From Nitrospirales bacterium (GTDB taxonomy: Bacteria > Nitrospirota > Nitrospiria > Nitrospirales > UBA8639): a stretch of 32,238 nucleotides of DNA. Made by a program: the position numbers and the translations under genes. The notes beneath the pieces were generated by a model. The model did not search any database. It was not told the origin of the DNA and saw only the letters and a list, made by a program, of their open reading frames with translations. The stretch is taken from positions 1 to 32,238 of the forward strand of contig BQIW01000054.1 in the NCBI GenBank assembly GCA_021604105.1, given 5' to 3'. Of this stretch, positions 26,201 to 32,238 are shown in pieces; positions within the stretch are counted from its first letter, which is position 1; each line of letters opens with the position of its first letter.

Positions 26201-27757
26201 ATGGCGAAATTAGGAAAGGCGCTGATCAGCGTATCCGATAAAACCGGTCTAGAAAAAATGGCCAAGGGGTTGGCGGCACTTGATGCGGATATATTGTCGA
26301 CAGGTGGAACCGCCAAGATGCTCCGGGACGCCGGGGTTGCCGTGACCGAGGTGGCAGATTACACCGGGTTTCCTGAGATCTTGAACGGACGGGTGAAAAC
26401 GTTACATCCCAAGATTCATGGTGGGTTATTAGGGCGGCGTTCGGTGGATGCGCATGTGCGGCAAATGCAAGAGCAGGGAATTGAGCCCATTGATGTCGTG
26501 GTCGTGAATCTCTATCCATTTGAAGCGACCATTGCGAAGCCTGGGTGTACGTTTGAAGAAGCCATTGAAAACATTGATATCGGGGGGCCGTCCATGCTCC
26601 GATCAGCGGCCAAGAACCATGAGGATGTCCTGGTGGTGGTCGATCCTCAGGATTATGAGCGGGTTTTGGAGGGCTTGCAGTCCGGAACGGTCTCCTTAGG
26701 GTTGCGACGTGAGTTAGCCAAAAAGGTCTTTGACCATACCGCCAGGTATGACAGCCTGATCGCCAATTATCTCACCTCCAAGTTAGCCGACACCTCAGAG
26801 CAAAAATTCCCCTCGTTGTTGTGCCTGTCGTATGAAAAGGTCGATGATCTTCGGTATGGAGAGAATCCGCATCAGGCCGGTGCGGTCTATCGGGATCGAC
26901 AGACCAAGGAAGCCTCGCTTTGTCAGGCCCAACAACTTCATGGCAAAGCCATGTCCTATAATAATTACTTAGATGCGAATGCGGCGTTGGAACTTGTGAA
27001 GGAGTTTGATGATACGGCGGTGGTCATCGTCAAACACAATAATCCTTGCGGAGTCGCCATTGGGGATATGCCGGTGGAGGCCTATGCCCGGGCACGGGAA
27101 ACAGATCCGGTCTCGGCCTTTGGCGGGGTCATTGCCTGTAATCGAAATGTCGATCTGGCCATGGCTAAGGAAATCACCTCCACGTTTGTGGAGGTATTGA
27201 TTGCGCCGGCGTTTTCGGAAGAGGCTTTGGCAGAACTTCAACGAAAAAAGGATTTGAGGCTGTTAGCGGTGGGTGGCTTGGAGGGTGCTCAACGGGATGC
27301 GTTGGACATGAAAAAAATAGTGGGCGGGATCTTAGTGCAGGACCGTGATCTGGGGTCGTTACGTGAGATGGGAGACCTATCCATGCCGAGTGCCCGGCAG
27401 CCGACCGACTACGAGTATCAAGCCTGCGATTTTGCCTGGAAAGTCTGCAAGCACGTCAAATCCAATGCGATTGTTTTTGCCACGTCGACGCAAACCGTCG
27501 GTATTGGCGCCGGCCAAATGAGCCGGGTAGATTCGGTAAAACTGGCTCAAATGAAAGCGAATCTTCCCATCAAAGGGTGCGTGATGGCTTCCGATGCCTT
27601 TTTCCCATTTCGTGATGGCATTGATGCCGCCGCCGGCGCAGGGATCACCGCCGTGATTCAGCCGGGAGGGTCTATTCGGGATAAGGAGATTATCCTGGCG
27701 GTTGATGAGCATAAAATGGCCATGATTATGACGGGCATGCGCCACTTCCGTCATTAA
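26201..27757 (+). CDS. purH: Bifunctional AICAR formyltransferase/IMP cyclohydrolase
   Basis: This 518-residue enzyme catalyses the last two steps of purine synthesis to IMP. The N-terminal MGS-like cyclohydrolase domain (about 1-195) shows [37 protein letters not shown] and [16 protein letters not shown]. The C-terminal formyltransferase domain shows [10 protein letters not shown], the catalytic [27 protein letters not shown] and [13 protein letters not shown] chose the ATG at 26201 because AGGAGA (26191-26196) is immediately upstream; an upstream in-frame GTG at 26186 lies across that ribosome-binding site. It is 224 bases upstream of purD on the same strand. Confidence 0.98.
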   Translation: MAKLGKALISVSDKTGLEKMAKGLAALDADILSTGGTAKMLRDAGVAVTEVADYTGFPEILNGRVKTLHPKIHGGLLGRRSVDAHVRQMQEQGIEPIDVVVVNLYPFEATIAKPGCTFEEAIENIDIGGPSMLRSAAKNHEDVLVVVDPQDYERVLEGLQSGTVSLGLRRELAKKVFDHTARYDSLIANYLTSKLADTSEQKFPSLLCLSYEKVDDLRYGENPHQAGAVYRDRQTKEASLCQAQQLHGKAMSYNNYLDANAALELVKEFDDTAVVIVKHNNPCGVAIGDMPVEAYARARETDPVSAFGGVIACNRNVDLAMAKEITSTFVEVLIAPAFSEEALAELQRKKDLRLLAVGGLEGAQRDALDMKKIVGGILVQDRDLGSLREMGDLSMPSARQPTDYEYQACDFAWKVCKHVKSNAIVFATSTQTVGIGAGQMSRVDSVKLAQMKANLPIKGCVMASDAFFPFRDGIDAAAGAGITAVIQPGGSIRDKEIILAVDEHKMAMIMTGMRHFRH

Positions 27758-27923
27758 CAGGTCCAACCCTCGACATTTTTCACCATCTTCCCTGGTTCAA
27801 TTGTTCCGGTTTATTCGTGGTGCTATTTCGCTGTTTCCCAATCGTGGCAACTTTCTGGGTTGGTGAGTGAATAGGGGTGGAAAAGTATATCAGAGCATAC
27901 CCTGGGTGAACGTAAGAAGACTC

Positions 27924-27940
27924 GGGCAATGTTCCTGCCC
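27924..27940 (+). other. Small hairpin in the purH-purD gap
   Basis: GGGCA (27924-27928), a seven-base loop and TGCCC (27936-27940) lie 42 bases before the purD start. This is a minor stem; no riboswitch fold was recognised around it. Confidence 0.2.
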
Positions 27941-27981
27941 TTCATGGTATGGAGGGATGACGGGAGGCACAAGTTTTTCGG

Positions 27982-29256
27982 GTGAACATATTAATCATAG
28001 GCAACGGGGGCCGGGAGCATGCTCTGGTATGGAAGCTTGCGCAATCCCCTCGCGTAAGGAAACTCTTTTGCGCCCCCGGTAATGCGGGGATCGCCCAGAT
28101 AGCCGAATGTGTGCCACTTCAAGCCGATGACATTGGAGGTCTCAAGGATTTTGTACAATCCCATGAGATCAATCTGACAGTGGTCGGACCCGAGTTGCCG
28201 CTCTCCCTGGGCATCGCCGACGAATTCCGAAAATCACACTTGCGGATTTTTGGTCCCACTCGCAATGCGGCTCTTATTGAATCCAGCAAATCGTTTGCCA
28301 AAGAACTCATGGTGCGGGAAAACATTCCCACTCCTTCCTCCCGCACGTTTGACCGACTGGAGCCGGCTTTAACCTGGCTCGAATCCTGCCCGATCCCGAT
28401 CGTCGTGAAAGCCGATGGCCTGGCGCAAGGGAAGGGGGTCATCATCTGTGCGACCAGGGCGGATGCCCGTGAAGCGGTTCGCAGCATGCTGGAAGAGCAG
28501 CGATTTGGAGTCGCCGGCGCCCGGGTGGTGCTGGAAGAATTTCTTGATGGAGAAGAACTCACCGTTATGGCCTTTGCCGATGGCCGAACCGTCATCCCCA
28601 TGATCCCCGCCCAGGATCATAAGCGAATCGGTGAAGGGGATACGGGTCTGAATACCGGAGGAATGGGGGCCTATGCGCCGGCACCATTAGGAACACCGGA
28701 ACTCCGGCAACGTATTCTTGATGAAGTGCTGTCTCCGGCAGTCACAGGGTTGTCCCGGGTGGGGAGTCCATTTTACGGCGTGTTATACGCGGGGATTATA
28801 GTGAAGGATGGCAAACCCTATGTATTGGAATTTAACGCTCGCTTTGGCGATCCCGAAACCCAGGTGGTCCTGCCACTTTTAAAAACAGATTTATTGGATG
28901 TGCTTGAAGCCGTGGTCGAACATCGTTTGGACCAACTGCATGTGGAGTGGCACAATCAGGCAGCGGTGTGCGTGGTATTGACCTCCGGTGGATATCCCGG
29001 GTCCTACCAAACGGGATTGCCGATCACCGGCCTGCCGGAAAACGAGTCGAAGTCGGTCATGGTCTTTCACGCCGGGACCTCCTATGCTAATGAAACGATT
29101 GTCACGAATGGGGGAAGAGTTTTAGGAGTGACCGGGATTGATTCGACCCTGGCCGGAGCCAGAGATCATGCTCATCAGGCGCTCGTCCCGATTCAGTTTG
29201 AAGGCCGGTATTTCCGTTCAGACATCGGCCACCGCGTGCTGCAGGTTCCATCCTGA
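27982..29256 (+). CDS. purD: Phosphoribosylamine-glycine ligase (GAR synthetase)
   Basis: This 424-residue ATP-grasp enzyme joins phosphoribosylamine and glycine in purine synthesis. Seen: the N-terminal Rossmann segment ILIIGNGGREHALVWKL, the ATP-grasp loop VVKADGLAQGKGV, GEELTVMAFADG, GDTGLNTGGMGAYAPAP, and the metal-binding FNARFGDPETQ. The start is GTG at 27982. GGGAGG (27962-27967) is 14 bases upstream, a long spacing, but no better start aligns with the family N-terminus. Together with purH it makes a purine-synthesis pair; the downstream gene follows after 17 bases. Confidence 0.97.
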   Translation: MNILIIGNGGREHALVWKLAQSPRVRKLFCAPGNAGIAQIAECVPLQADDIGGLKDFVQSHEINLTVVGPELPLSLGIADEFRKSHLRIFGPTRNAALIESSKSFAKELMVRENIPTPSSRTFDRLEPALTWLESCPIPIVVKADGLAQGKGVIICATRADAREAVRSMLEEQRFGVAGARVVLEEFLDGEELTVMAFADGRTVIPMIPAQDHKRIGEGDTGLNTGGMGAYAPAPLGTPELRQRILDEVLSPAVTGLSRVGSPFYGVLYAGIIVKDGKPYVLEFNARFGDPETQVVLPLLKTDLLDVLEAVVEHRLDQLHVEWHNQAAVCVVLTSGGYPGSYQTGLPITGLPENESKSVMVFHAGTSYANETIVTNGGRVLGVTGIDSTLAGARDHAHQALVPIQFEGRYFRSDIGHRVLQVPS

Positions 29257-29273
29257 TTCAAGGGCCCTCTGTC

Positions 29274-29921
29274 GTGGCCACCGTTCTCCCACTCAATTCC
29301 CTTCCATCGCCTCAACTGATTCATCAGGTTGCGCAATGTCTGCAGGGTGGCGGAGTCTTGGCTGTGCCAACCGACAGCTTTTACGCGCTGTCGGTGAGTC
29401 CCCTCAATGAAATGGCATTAAAGCGGCTGATGGATATCAAAGGCGAACGCAGCCACAAACCCTTTCCCGTGTTAGTGGGTGACCCTTCTCAACTGAATCA
29501 ACTGACGGAAGATATCCCCGATATCGCTCGAACACTTATGGAAGAGTTCTGGCCGGGTTTGCTCACGTTGGTATTGCAGGCTCGTTCCACTCTTTCACCC
29601 ATCCTAACCGGCGGACAGGGAACCGTTGGTGTCCGGCAACCGAATGATCCACGAGTTTGCGCACTCATGACCCACATCGGGCCGATGACCGGCACCAGCG
29701 CCAATCGAAGCGGACAGCCGCCGGCGCAATCCGCGAGAGAGGTGATGGAACAATTAGGATCGGTGGTTGATGTGATTGTCGATGGTGGACCTGCGCCGGG
29801 AGGTCAACCCTCCACGGTGCTACAACTTGAGAGTGGCCTTCGTATCCTCAGAGATGGTGCAGTCACCCGAAAGCAACTTGAAGTGGTTCTTGGCCAACCT
29901 TCTTTATGGCTCCGTGAATAA
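29274..29921 (+). CDS. tsaC: L-threonylcarbamoyladenylate synthase (YrdC/Sua5 domain)
   Basis: This 215-residue protein has a YrdC fold and lacks the extra C-terminal Sua5 domain. It makes threonylcarbamoyl-AMP for the t6A37 modification of ANN-decoding tRNAs. Motifs: VLAVPTDSFYALS (usually PTDTVYGL), DIKGERSHKPFPVLV (the K-x-R and KPF substrate site), GTVGVRQPND and TGTSANRSGQPP. The start is GTG at 29274, 17 bases after purD, so it is probably cotranscribed. The next gene on this strand belongs to the unrelated repeat region. Confidence 0.92.
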   Translation: MATVLPLNSLPSPQLIHQVAQCLQGGGVLAVPTDSFYALSVSPLNEMALKRLMDIKGERSHKPFPVLVGDPSQLNQLTEDIPDIARTLMEEFWPGLLTLVLQARSTLSPILTGGQGTVGVRQPNDPRVCALMTHIGPMTGTSANRSGQPPAQSAREVMEQLGSVVDVIVDGGPAPGGQPSTVLQLESGLRILRDGAVTRKQLEVVLGQPSLWLRE

Positions 29922-30058
29922 TGAGATAAAAATGTTCAAACATTGTGATAAATCTTAAAGATCAAAGATTTCAGGAAGATTGGTGACGTTCAATCCTGAA
30001 TTTAATTCTTTACCCTTGCGCTGTATTATTCAGAATGCAATTTAAGGAATGATAACCA

Positions 30059-30490
30059 GTGGGCTTTCTTGATTTTTTGATTAACAAATTTGCAGGAAAT
30101 GAAATTCAAATTACTCTGAATAAGGACGTTGTTGCTTTCCGATCGGGAGACGCAAGCTTACATCTGAAACCTGTTGTATATCTGGCAGCCGAATCCAGCA
30201 ATCCTCGAGTCCTTTCAATTGGTAATTCCACTGATCCAATCGAACCTTTTGAACGCATTGATCTCTTTGATGGTAACCGAATCCTAGTCAAGGGTTTGGA
30301 CAAAACTAATGCTTTGGAAATGTTTTTACATTTTGGCTTCACCCAATTAGCGGGTCGCCTGGCTTTAGTCCGACCTAGGGTGAAATTTATCCTTGGGAAC
30401 CCATTATCAGAGATTTTCGGGGGATATGAGCGTGTGGTGCTCATGCAAGCCGCGGCAAATGCCGGGGCGCGGGAAGTGGTTTTAGAATAA
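30059..30490 (+). CDS. MreB-like subdomain-I-only protein, copy 1
   Basis: This 143-residue protein reads like the N-terminal actin half (subdomains IA/IB) of MreB. The start MGFLDFLINKFAGNEIQITL matches the MreB opening (FxxxFxNDLxIDLG). LKPVVYLAAE matches LNEPSVVAI, NPRVLSIGN matches the KVLAVG strand, and RPRVKFILGNPLSEIFGGYERVV then AGAREVVLE matches PRVxxxVPxGxTxxERRxx...AGAREVYLIEEP. The phosphate loop DLGTANT is replaced by TLNKDVV, and the protein stops exactly where the catalytic EPMAAAIG helix would begin, so ATP binding is unlikely. The start is GTG with AAGGA ten bases upstream. Differences from copy 2 are spread over third positions and include an in-frame six-base indel, which supports a real coding sequence. 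Function is unknown. Confidence 0.7.
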   Translation: MGFLDFLINKFAGNEIQITLNKDVVAFRSGDASLHLKPVVYLAAESSNPRVLSIGNSTDPIEPFERIDLFDGNRILVKGLDKTNALEMFLHFGFTQLAGRLALVRPRVKFILGNPLSEIFGGYERVVLMQAAANAGAREVVLE

Positions 30491-30671
30491 AAATGAAACT
30501 ACCTCAAACTGAAAACTTAAAGAGCCGAGGTTCCTTTGGCTAGGTTCATGGCCGTGGTCAGGTCTTACCATACGATATTCAGCAAGTATAGCCCCATAGG
30601 AACGAAGTCATTTCTCCGCATGGCATTTCCATTCTCCGAAATGTGTTGTGGTGTGACCATAGCGTTTGAAA

Positions 30672-30822
30672 AAAACGGGTTTCGCCCCGGCAGGCGAGGC
30701 CCTTTTGTTTCGGCAAAAGGACCCAAAACCATTTTCACCCAGGTCGGCCAGATTGAATCGTGCTGACGAAAGTGATGGAGGGGCGGCCCAACTCGCCAGG
30801 CTCAGACAAGGTCCGCTCCTGA
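30672..30822. repeat. 150-base interspersed element inserted in unit 1
   Basis: This segment is absent from unit 2, where GCGTTTGAAA runs directly into TTTGACCGTCAG. It contains a perfect hairpin CCTTTTG-TTTCGG-CAAAAGG (30701-30720). The minus-strand reading (GENGFGSFCRNKRASPAGAKP) resembles spurious peptides I recall from dispersed repeats in many proteobacterial and Nitrospira genomes. That recollection is unverified. Confidence 0.55.
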
Positions 30823-30856
30823 TTTGAGCGTCAGCCCGGTTGGCCGACCTGCAGGT

Positions 30857-30885
30857 GGGGTGGGGTAATGCGATTGGGGGCGGGG
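30857..30885 (+). other. G-quadruplex candidate in unit 1
   Basis: Four G-runs (30857-30860, 30862-30865, 30876-30880, 30882-30885) have loops of 1, 10 and 1 bases. The same place in unit 2 has lost the runs, so it is not a conserved feature of the repeat. Confidence 0.3.
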
Positions 30886-31005
30886 TAGGTCTAGTAAGAA
30901 GACCGTGGATTGGCATGCGGTGGTGCAGATGAGTGAAGACGGGTTTAGGGGCAAGTCTGTTGTTGAGAGTTTAATCAATACTCATGCCTGACCCCAATTC
31001 TTAAT

Positions 31006-31905
31006 TCTGTTAAACCTTAAAAATCCAAGATTGCAGGAAGTTTGGTTAAATTCAATTCTGAAATTAATTTTTAAATTACCCTTGCTTTAGGCCATATGAA
31101 TATATTTAAGGAATGAAAGACAATGGGCCTTCTTGATTTTTTGATTTACAAATTCGCAGCAAATGAAGTTAAAATTACTTTAAACAAAGACGTTGTAAAT
31201 TTTCGATCTGGAGACAAAAGCTTAAGTCTTGAACCTGTGGTATATCTGGCAGTCGACTCTACTCGAGTTCTTTCATTTGGTAATTCCACTGATCTCACCG
31301 AACCCTTTGAACGCATTAACCTCTTTGATGGTAAACGAATTCAAATCAAGGGAGTAGACAAAGCGGATGCTTTAGCAGGGTTTTTACAATTTGGATTCAC
31401 TCAATTAGCAGATCGGCGGGCTTGGGTCCGACCGAGGGCGATAATTGTTCTTGGGAACCCATTATCAGAGATTTTCGGAGGATATGAGCGTGTGGTGCTC
31501 ATGCAAACAGCGGCAAATGCCGGGGCGCGCGAAGTGGTTTTAGAATAAAAATGAAAATACCTCGAAACTGAAAACTTAAGGAGCCGAGGTTCCTTTGGCT
31601 AGGTTCATGGCCGTGGTCAGGTCTTACTATACGATATTTAGCAAGTATAGCCCCATAGGAGAGAAGTCATTTCTCGACATGGCATTTTCATTCTCAGAAA
31701 TGTGTTGTGGCGTGACCATAGCGTTTGAAATTTGACCGTCAGTCCGGCTGGCCGACCAGAAGGTGGGTGAGGAATACGATAGGGTTTAGGAAAGGTATAG
31801 CAAGAAGACCGTAAATTGGCATGCGGGGGTGCAGATGAGTGCAGACGGGTTTAGGGGCAAGTCTGTTGTTAAAAGTTTAAATAATATCGATGCCTGACCC
31901 CCAAT
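31006..31905 (+). repeat. Tandem repeat unit 2 (about 900 bases)
   Basis: This is the second copy of the unit at 29944-31005, without the 150-base insertion. By hand alignment the coding part is about 84% identical and the block just after the stop about 93% identical. It ends near the TGCCTGACC at 31891-31899. Confidence 0.85.
31123..31548 (+). CDS. MreB-like subdomain-I-only protein, copy 2
   Basis: This 141-residue paralogue of the protein at 30059-30490 is two residues shorter after the ST/SSNP position. It has the same landmarks: FLIYKFAANEVKITL, LEPVVYLAVDS, RVLSFGN, FERINLFDG, LGNPLSEIFGGYERVV and the terminal AGAREVVLE. It also lacks the DLGTANT phosphate loop and everything C-terminal to the first actin half. 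It begins with ATG and AAGGA is ten bases upstream, so both copies keep the same ribosome-binding arrangement. The last 100 bases are nearly identical to copy 1 and the middle is more diverged, which hints at gene conversion or strong constraint at the 3' end. Function is unknown; interaction with a full-length MreB is a testable guess. Confidence 0.7.
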   Translation: MGLLDFLIYKFAANEVKITLNKDVVNFRSGDKSLSLEPVVYLAVDSTRVLSFGNSTDLTEPFERINLFDGKRIQIKGVDKADALAGFLQFGFTQLADRRAWVRPRAIIVLGNPLSEIFGGYERVVLMQTAANAGAREVVLE

Positions 31906-32002
31906 CACAGCCTTCGACCATTGGACAGCGAGTAATCGCCGTCTCTAGTCGGACTTTGATGCAAATTAAGGAATCGGTGTTGTGCCGATCCGCCTAGGAG
32001 GT

Positions 32003-32011
32003 TGTTATAAT
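32003..32011 (+). promoter_or_regulatory. Extended -10 promoter candidate
   Basis: TGTTATAAT is a perfect extended -10 (TG, one base, TATAAT). No -35 at normal spacing is visible. Transcription would run rightward, antisense to the transposase remnant. Its purpose is unknown. Confidence 0.3.
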
Positions 32012-32060
32012 CCGCCCCATAAACAGCAGCGCACTCACATTGCTGGGATTTCAGCGGATT
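32009..32060. other. Symmetric nested inverted-repeat site
   Basis: Outer arms AATCCGC (32009-32015) and GCGGATT (32054-32060) and inner arms CAGCA (32024-32028) and TGCTG (32041-32045) are arranged with equal eight-base gaps on both sides. It could be a recombination or protein-binding site, or a folded RNA. It sits between the repeat units and the IS end. Confidence 0.35.
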
Positions 32061-32132
32061 GTGTAGGTGAATCGATGGCGTTTTATGTTGACCGAAAAGA
32101 GCTATTGTCAAATCTGGTGTCTGAGGCGTTGG

Positions 32133-32237
32133 TTACGCGGCGACGGGTTCGTTCATTGTGACTTCTATTCCATCTGTAAATTGCACCCCCTTAATCACCA
32201 AAGCCAACTGCCGGAATCCTCTCAGTCGTCGCCAGGT
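32133..32237 (-). CDS. IS256-family transposase, C-terminal end only
   Basis: On the minus strand the window edge opens into 34 residues before a TAA at 32133-32135. They begin TWRRLRGFRQLALVIKGVQF and continue TDGIEV, the typical C-terminus of IS256/mutator-type DDE transposases (A-W-R-x-L-x-G-x-x-Q-L-x-x-V-I-x-G-V-x-F-x-D-G-I). The catalytic DDE region lies outside the window. The element's outer end is probably just left of the stop; GAGCTATTGTCAAATCTGG near 32099-32117 is a possible terminal repeat, which cannot be confirmed without the other end. Confidence 0.6.
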   Translation of the reverse strand, partial: TWRRLRGFRQLALVIKGVQFTDGIEVTMNEPVAA

Positions 32238-32238
32238 T

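Larger units (their letters stand above)
29944..31005 (+). repeat. Tandem repeat unit 1 (about 1060 bases)
   Basis: This unit consists of about 115 bases of AT-rich upstream sequence, a 143-codon ORF and about 500 bases of downstream sequence. It aligns end to end with unit 2 (31006-31905). The extra length is mostly a 150-base insertion at 30672-30822. Matching upstream landmarks include CAGGAAG, TTACCCTTGC and TTTAAGGAATGA. Confidence 0.85.
30491..31122. other. Non-coding spacer with conserved block, insertion and inverted repeats
   Basis: This is 632 bases between the two MreB-like genes. Bases 30491-30671 are about 93% identical to the same block after copy 2. GGTCAGG (30556-30562) and CCTGACC (30987-30993) are inverted repeats bounding most of it. 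A foreign-looking insert occupies about 30672-30822, and 31006-31122 is the upstream part of unit 2. Confidence 0.6.
31549..32132. other. Non-coding region, 584 bases, before the IS remnant
   Basis: It holds the conserved 3' block of unit 2 (31549-31728), the bounding pair GGTCAGG (31615-31621) and CCTGACC (31893-31899), and a nested inverted-repeat site at 32009-32060. No credible ORF was seen. Confidence 0.55.

Noticed and set aside
30608-30916. 102-codon minus-strand frame and 30536-30766 plus-strand frame
   Set aside because: Both run through the 150-base inserted repeat; unit 2, which lacks the insert, does not preserve them.
30059-31548. Idea that the half-MreB ORFs are frameshifted MreB pseudogenes
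   Set aside because: No continuation of MreB (EPMAAAIG onward) is found in any frame after either stop, and both copies end identically with in-frame differences only.
29944-31905. Idea of an integron gene-cassette array
   Set aside because: The downstream blocks show no attC-type core (GTTRRRY) with matching inverse core, and each ORF brings its own upstream region.
31905-32111. 68-codon minus-strand frame near the IS end
   Set aside because: It spans the nested inverted repeat and intergenic sequence, with no signal or recognisable motif.
1-32238. tRNA, rRNA, CRISPR or classical riboswitch
   Set aside because: All gaps were read on both strands. No TTCGA-type T-loop with a clover leaf, no regularly spaced short repeats and no rRNA-like stretches were seen.

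Overview
The window most likely comes from a free-living, respiratory, Gram-negative bacterium. Its base composition is roughly balanced (about 50% GC by eye). It carries TonB-type proteins, a SecA with a C-terminal zinc finger, a complete 13-gene complex I cluster with a fused nuoCD, and a formate-dehydrogenase-like NuoG. One intergenic repeat resembles repeats I associate with Nitrospira. A Nitrospirota member (low-GC Nitrospira type) is my best guess. This is an inference, because no rRNA or other decisive marker is present.

Layout. (1) 1-2410, minus strand: an envelope operon of a TonB-C-domain protein, a nine-repeat TPR lipoprotein-like or periplasmic protein, and a second TonB-family protein cut by the window edge. 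A small secreted His/Cys protein (2626-2919) with its own good promoter lies upstream. (2) 3190-5910, plus strand: secA with a divergent promoter. (3) 6147-22510, plus strand: a putative single transcription unit. It starts with an NDUFAF7/MidA-type methyltransferase and continues nuoA, B, CD, E, F, G, H, I, J, K, L, M, N. This encodes a full 14-subunit-equivalent NADH:quinone oxidoreductase: the N module (E, F, G), the Q module (B, CD, I) and the membrane proton-pumping arm (A, H, J-N). The methyltransferase family is known from mitochondria to methylate an arginine of the NuoD homologue, and that arginine is conserved here. (4) 22566-25638, minus strand: an EamA-type transporter, a secreted ankyrin-repeat protein and an unrecognised membrane-anchored protein. 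A 555-base gap between the last two holds an interspersed inverted-repeat element. (5) 26201-29921, plus strand: housekeeping genes purH, purD and a threonylcarbamoyl-AMP synthase. (6) 29944-32238: an accessory tail. It has two diverged tandem units, each with a small ORF that looks like only the N-terminal half (subdomain I) of the actin homologue MreB and lacks the phosphate-binding loop. Each ORF is followed by a conserved non-coding block rich in inverted repeats. The window ends in the C-terminus of an IS256-family transposase.

The most interesting points are the tandem MreB-half proteins and their unusually conserved 3' flanks, the methyltransferase-nuo linkage, the extra ferredoxin-type cluster motif in NuoG, and the TonB-box-like stretch inside a TonB-C protein. 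No tRNA, rRNA or CRISPR array was seen. Percent identities quoted are hand alignments and approximate.
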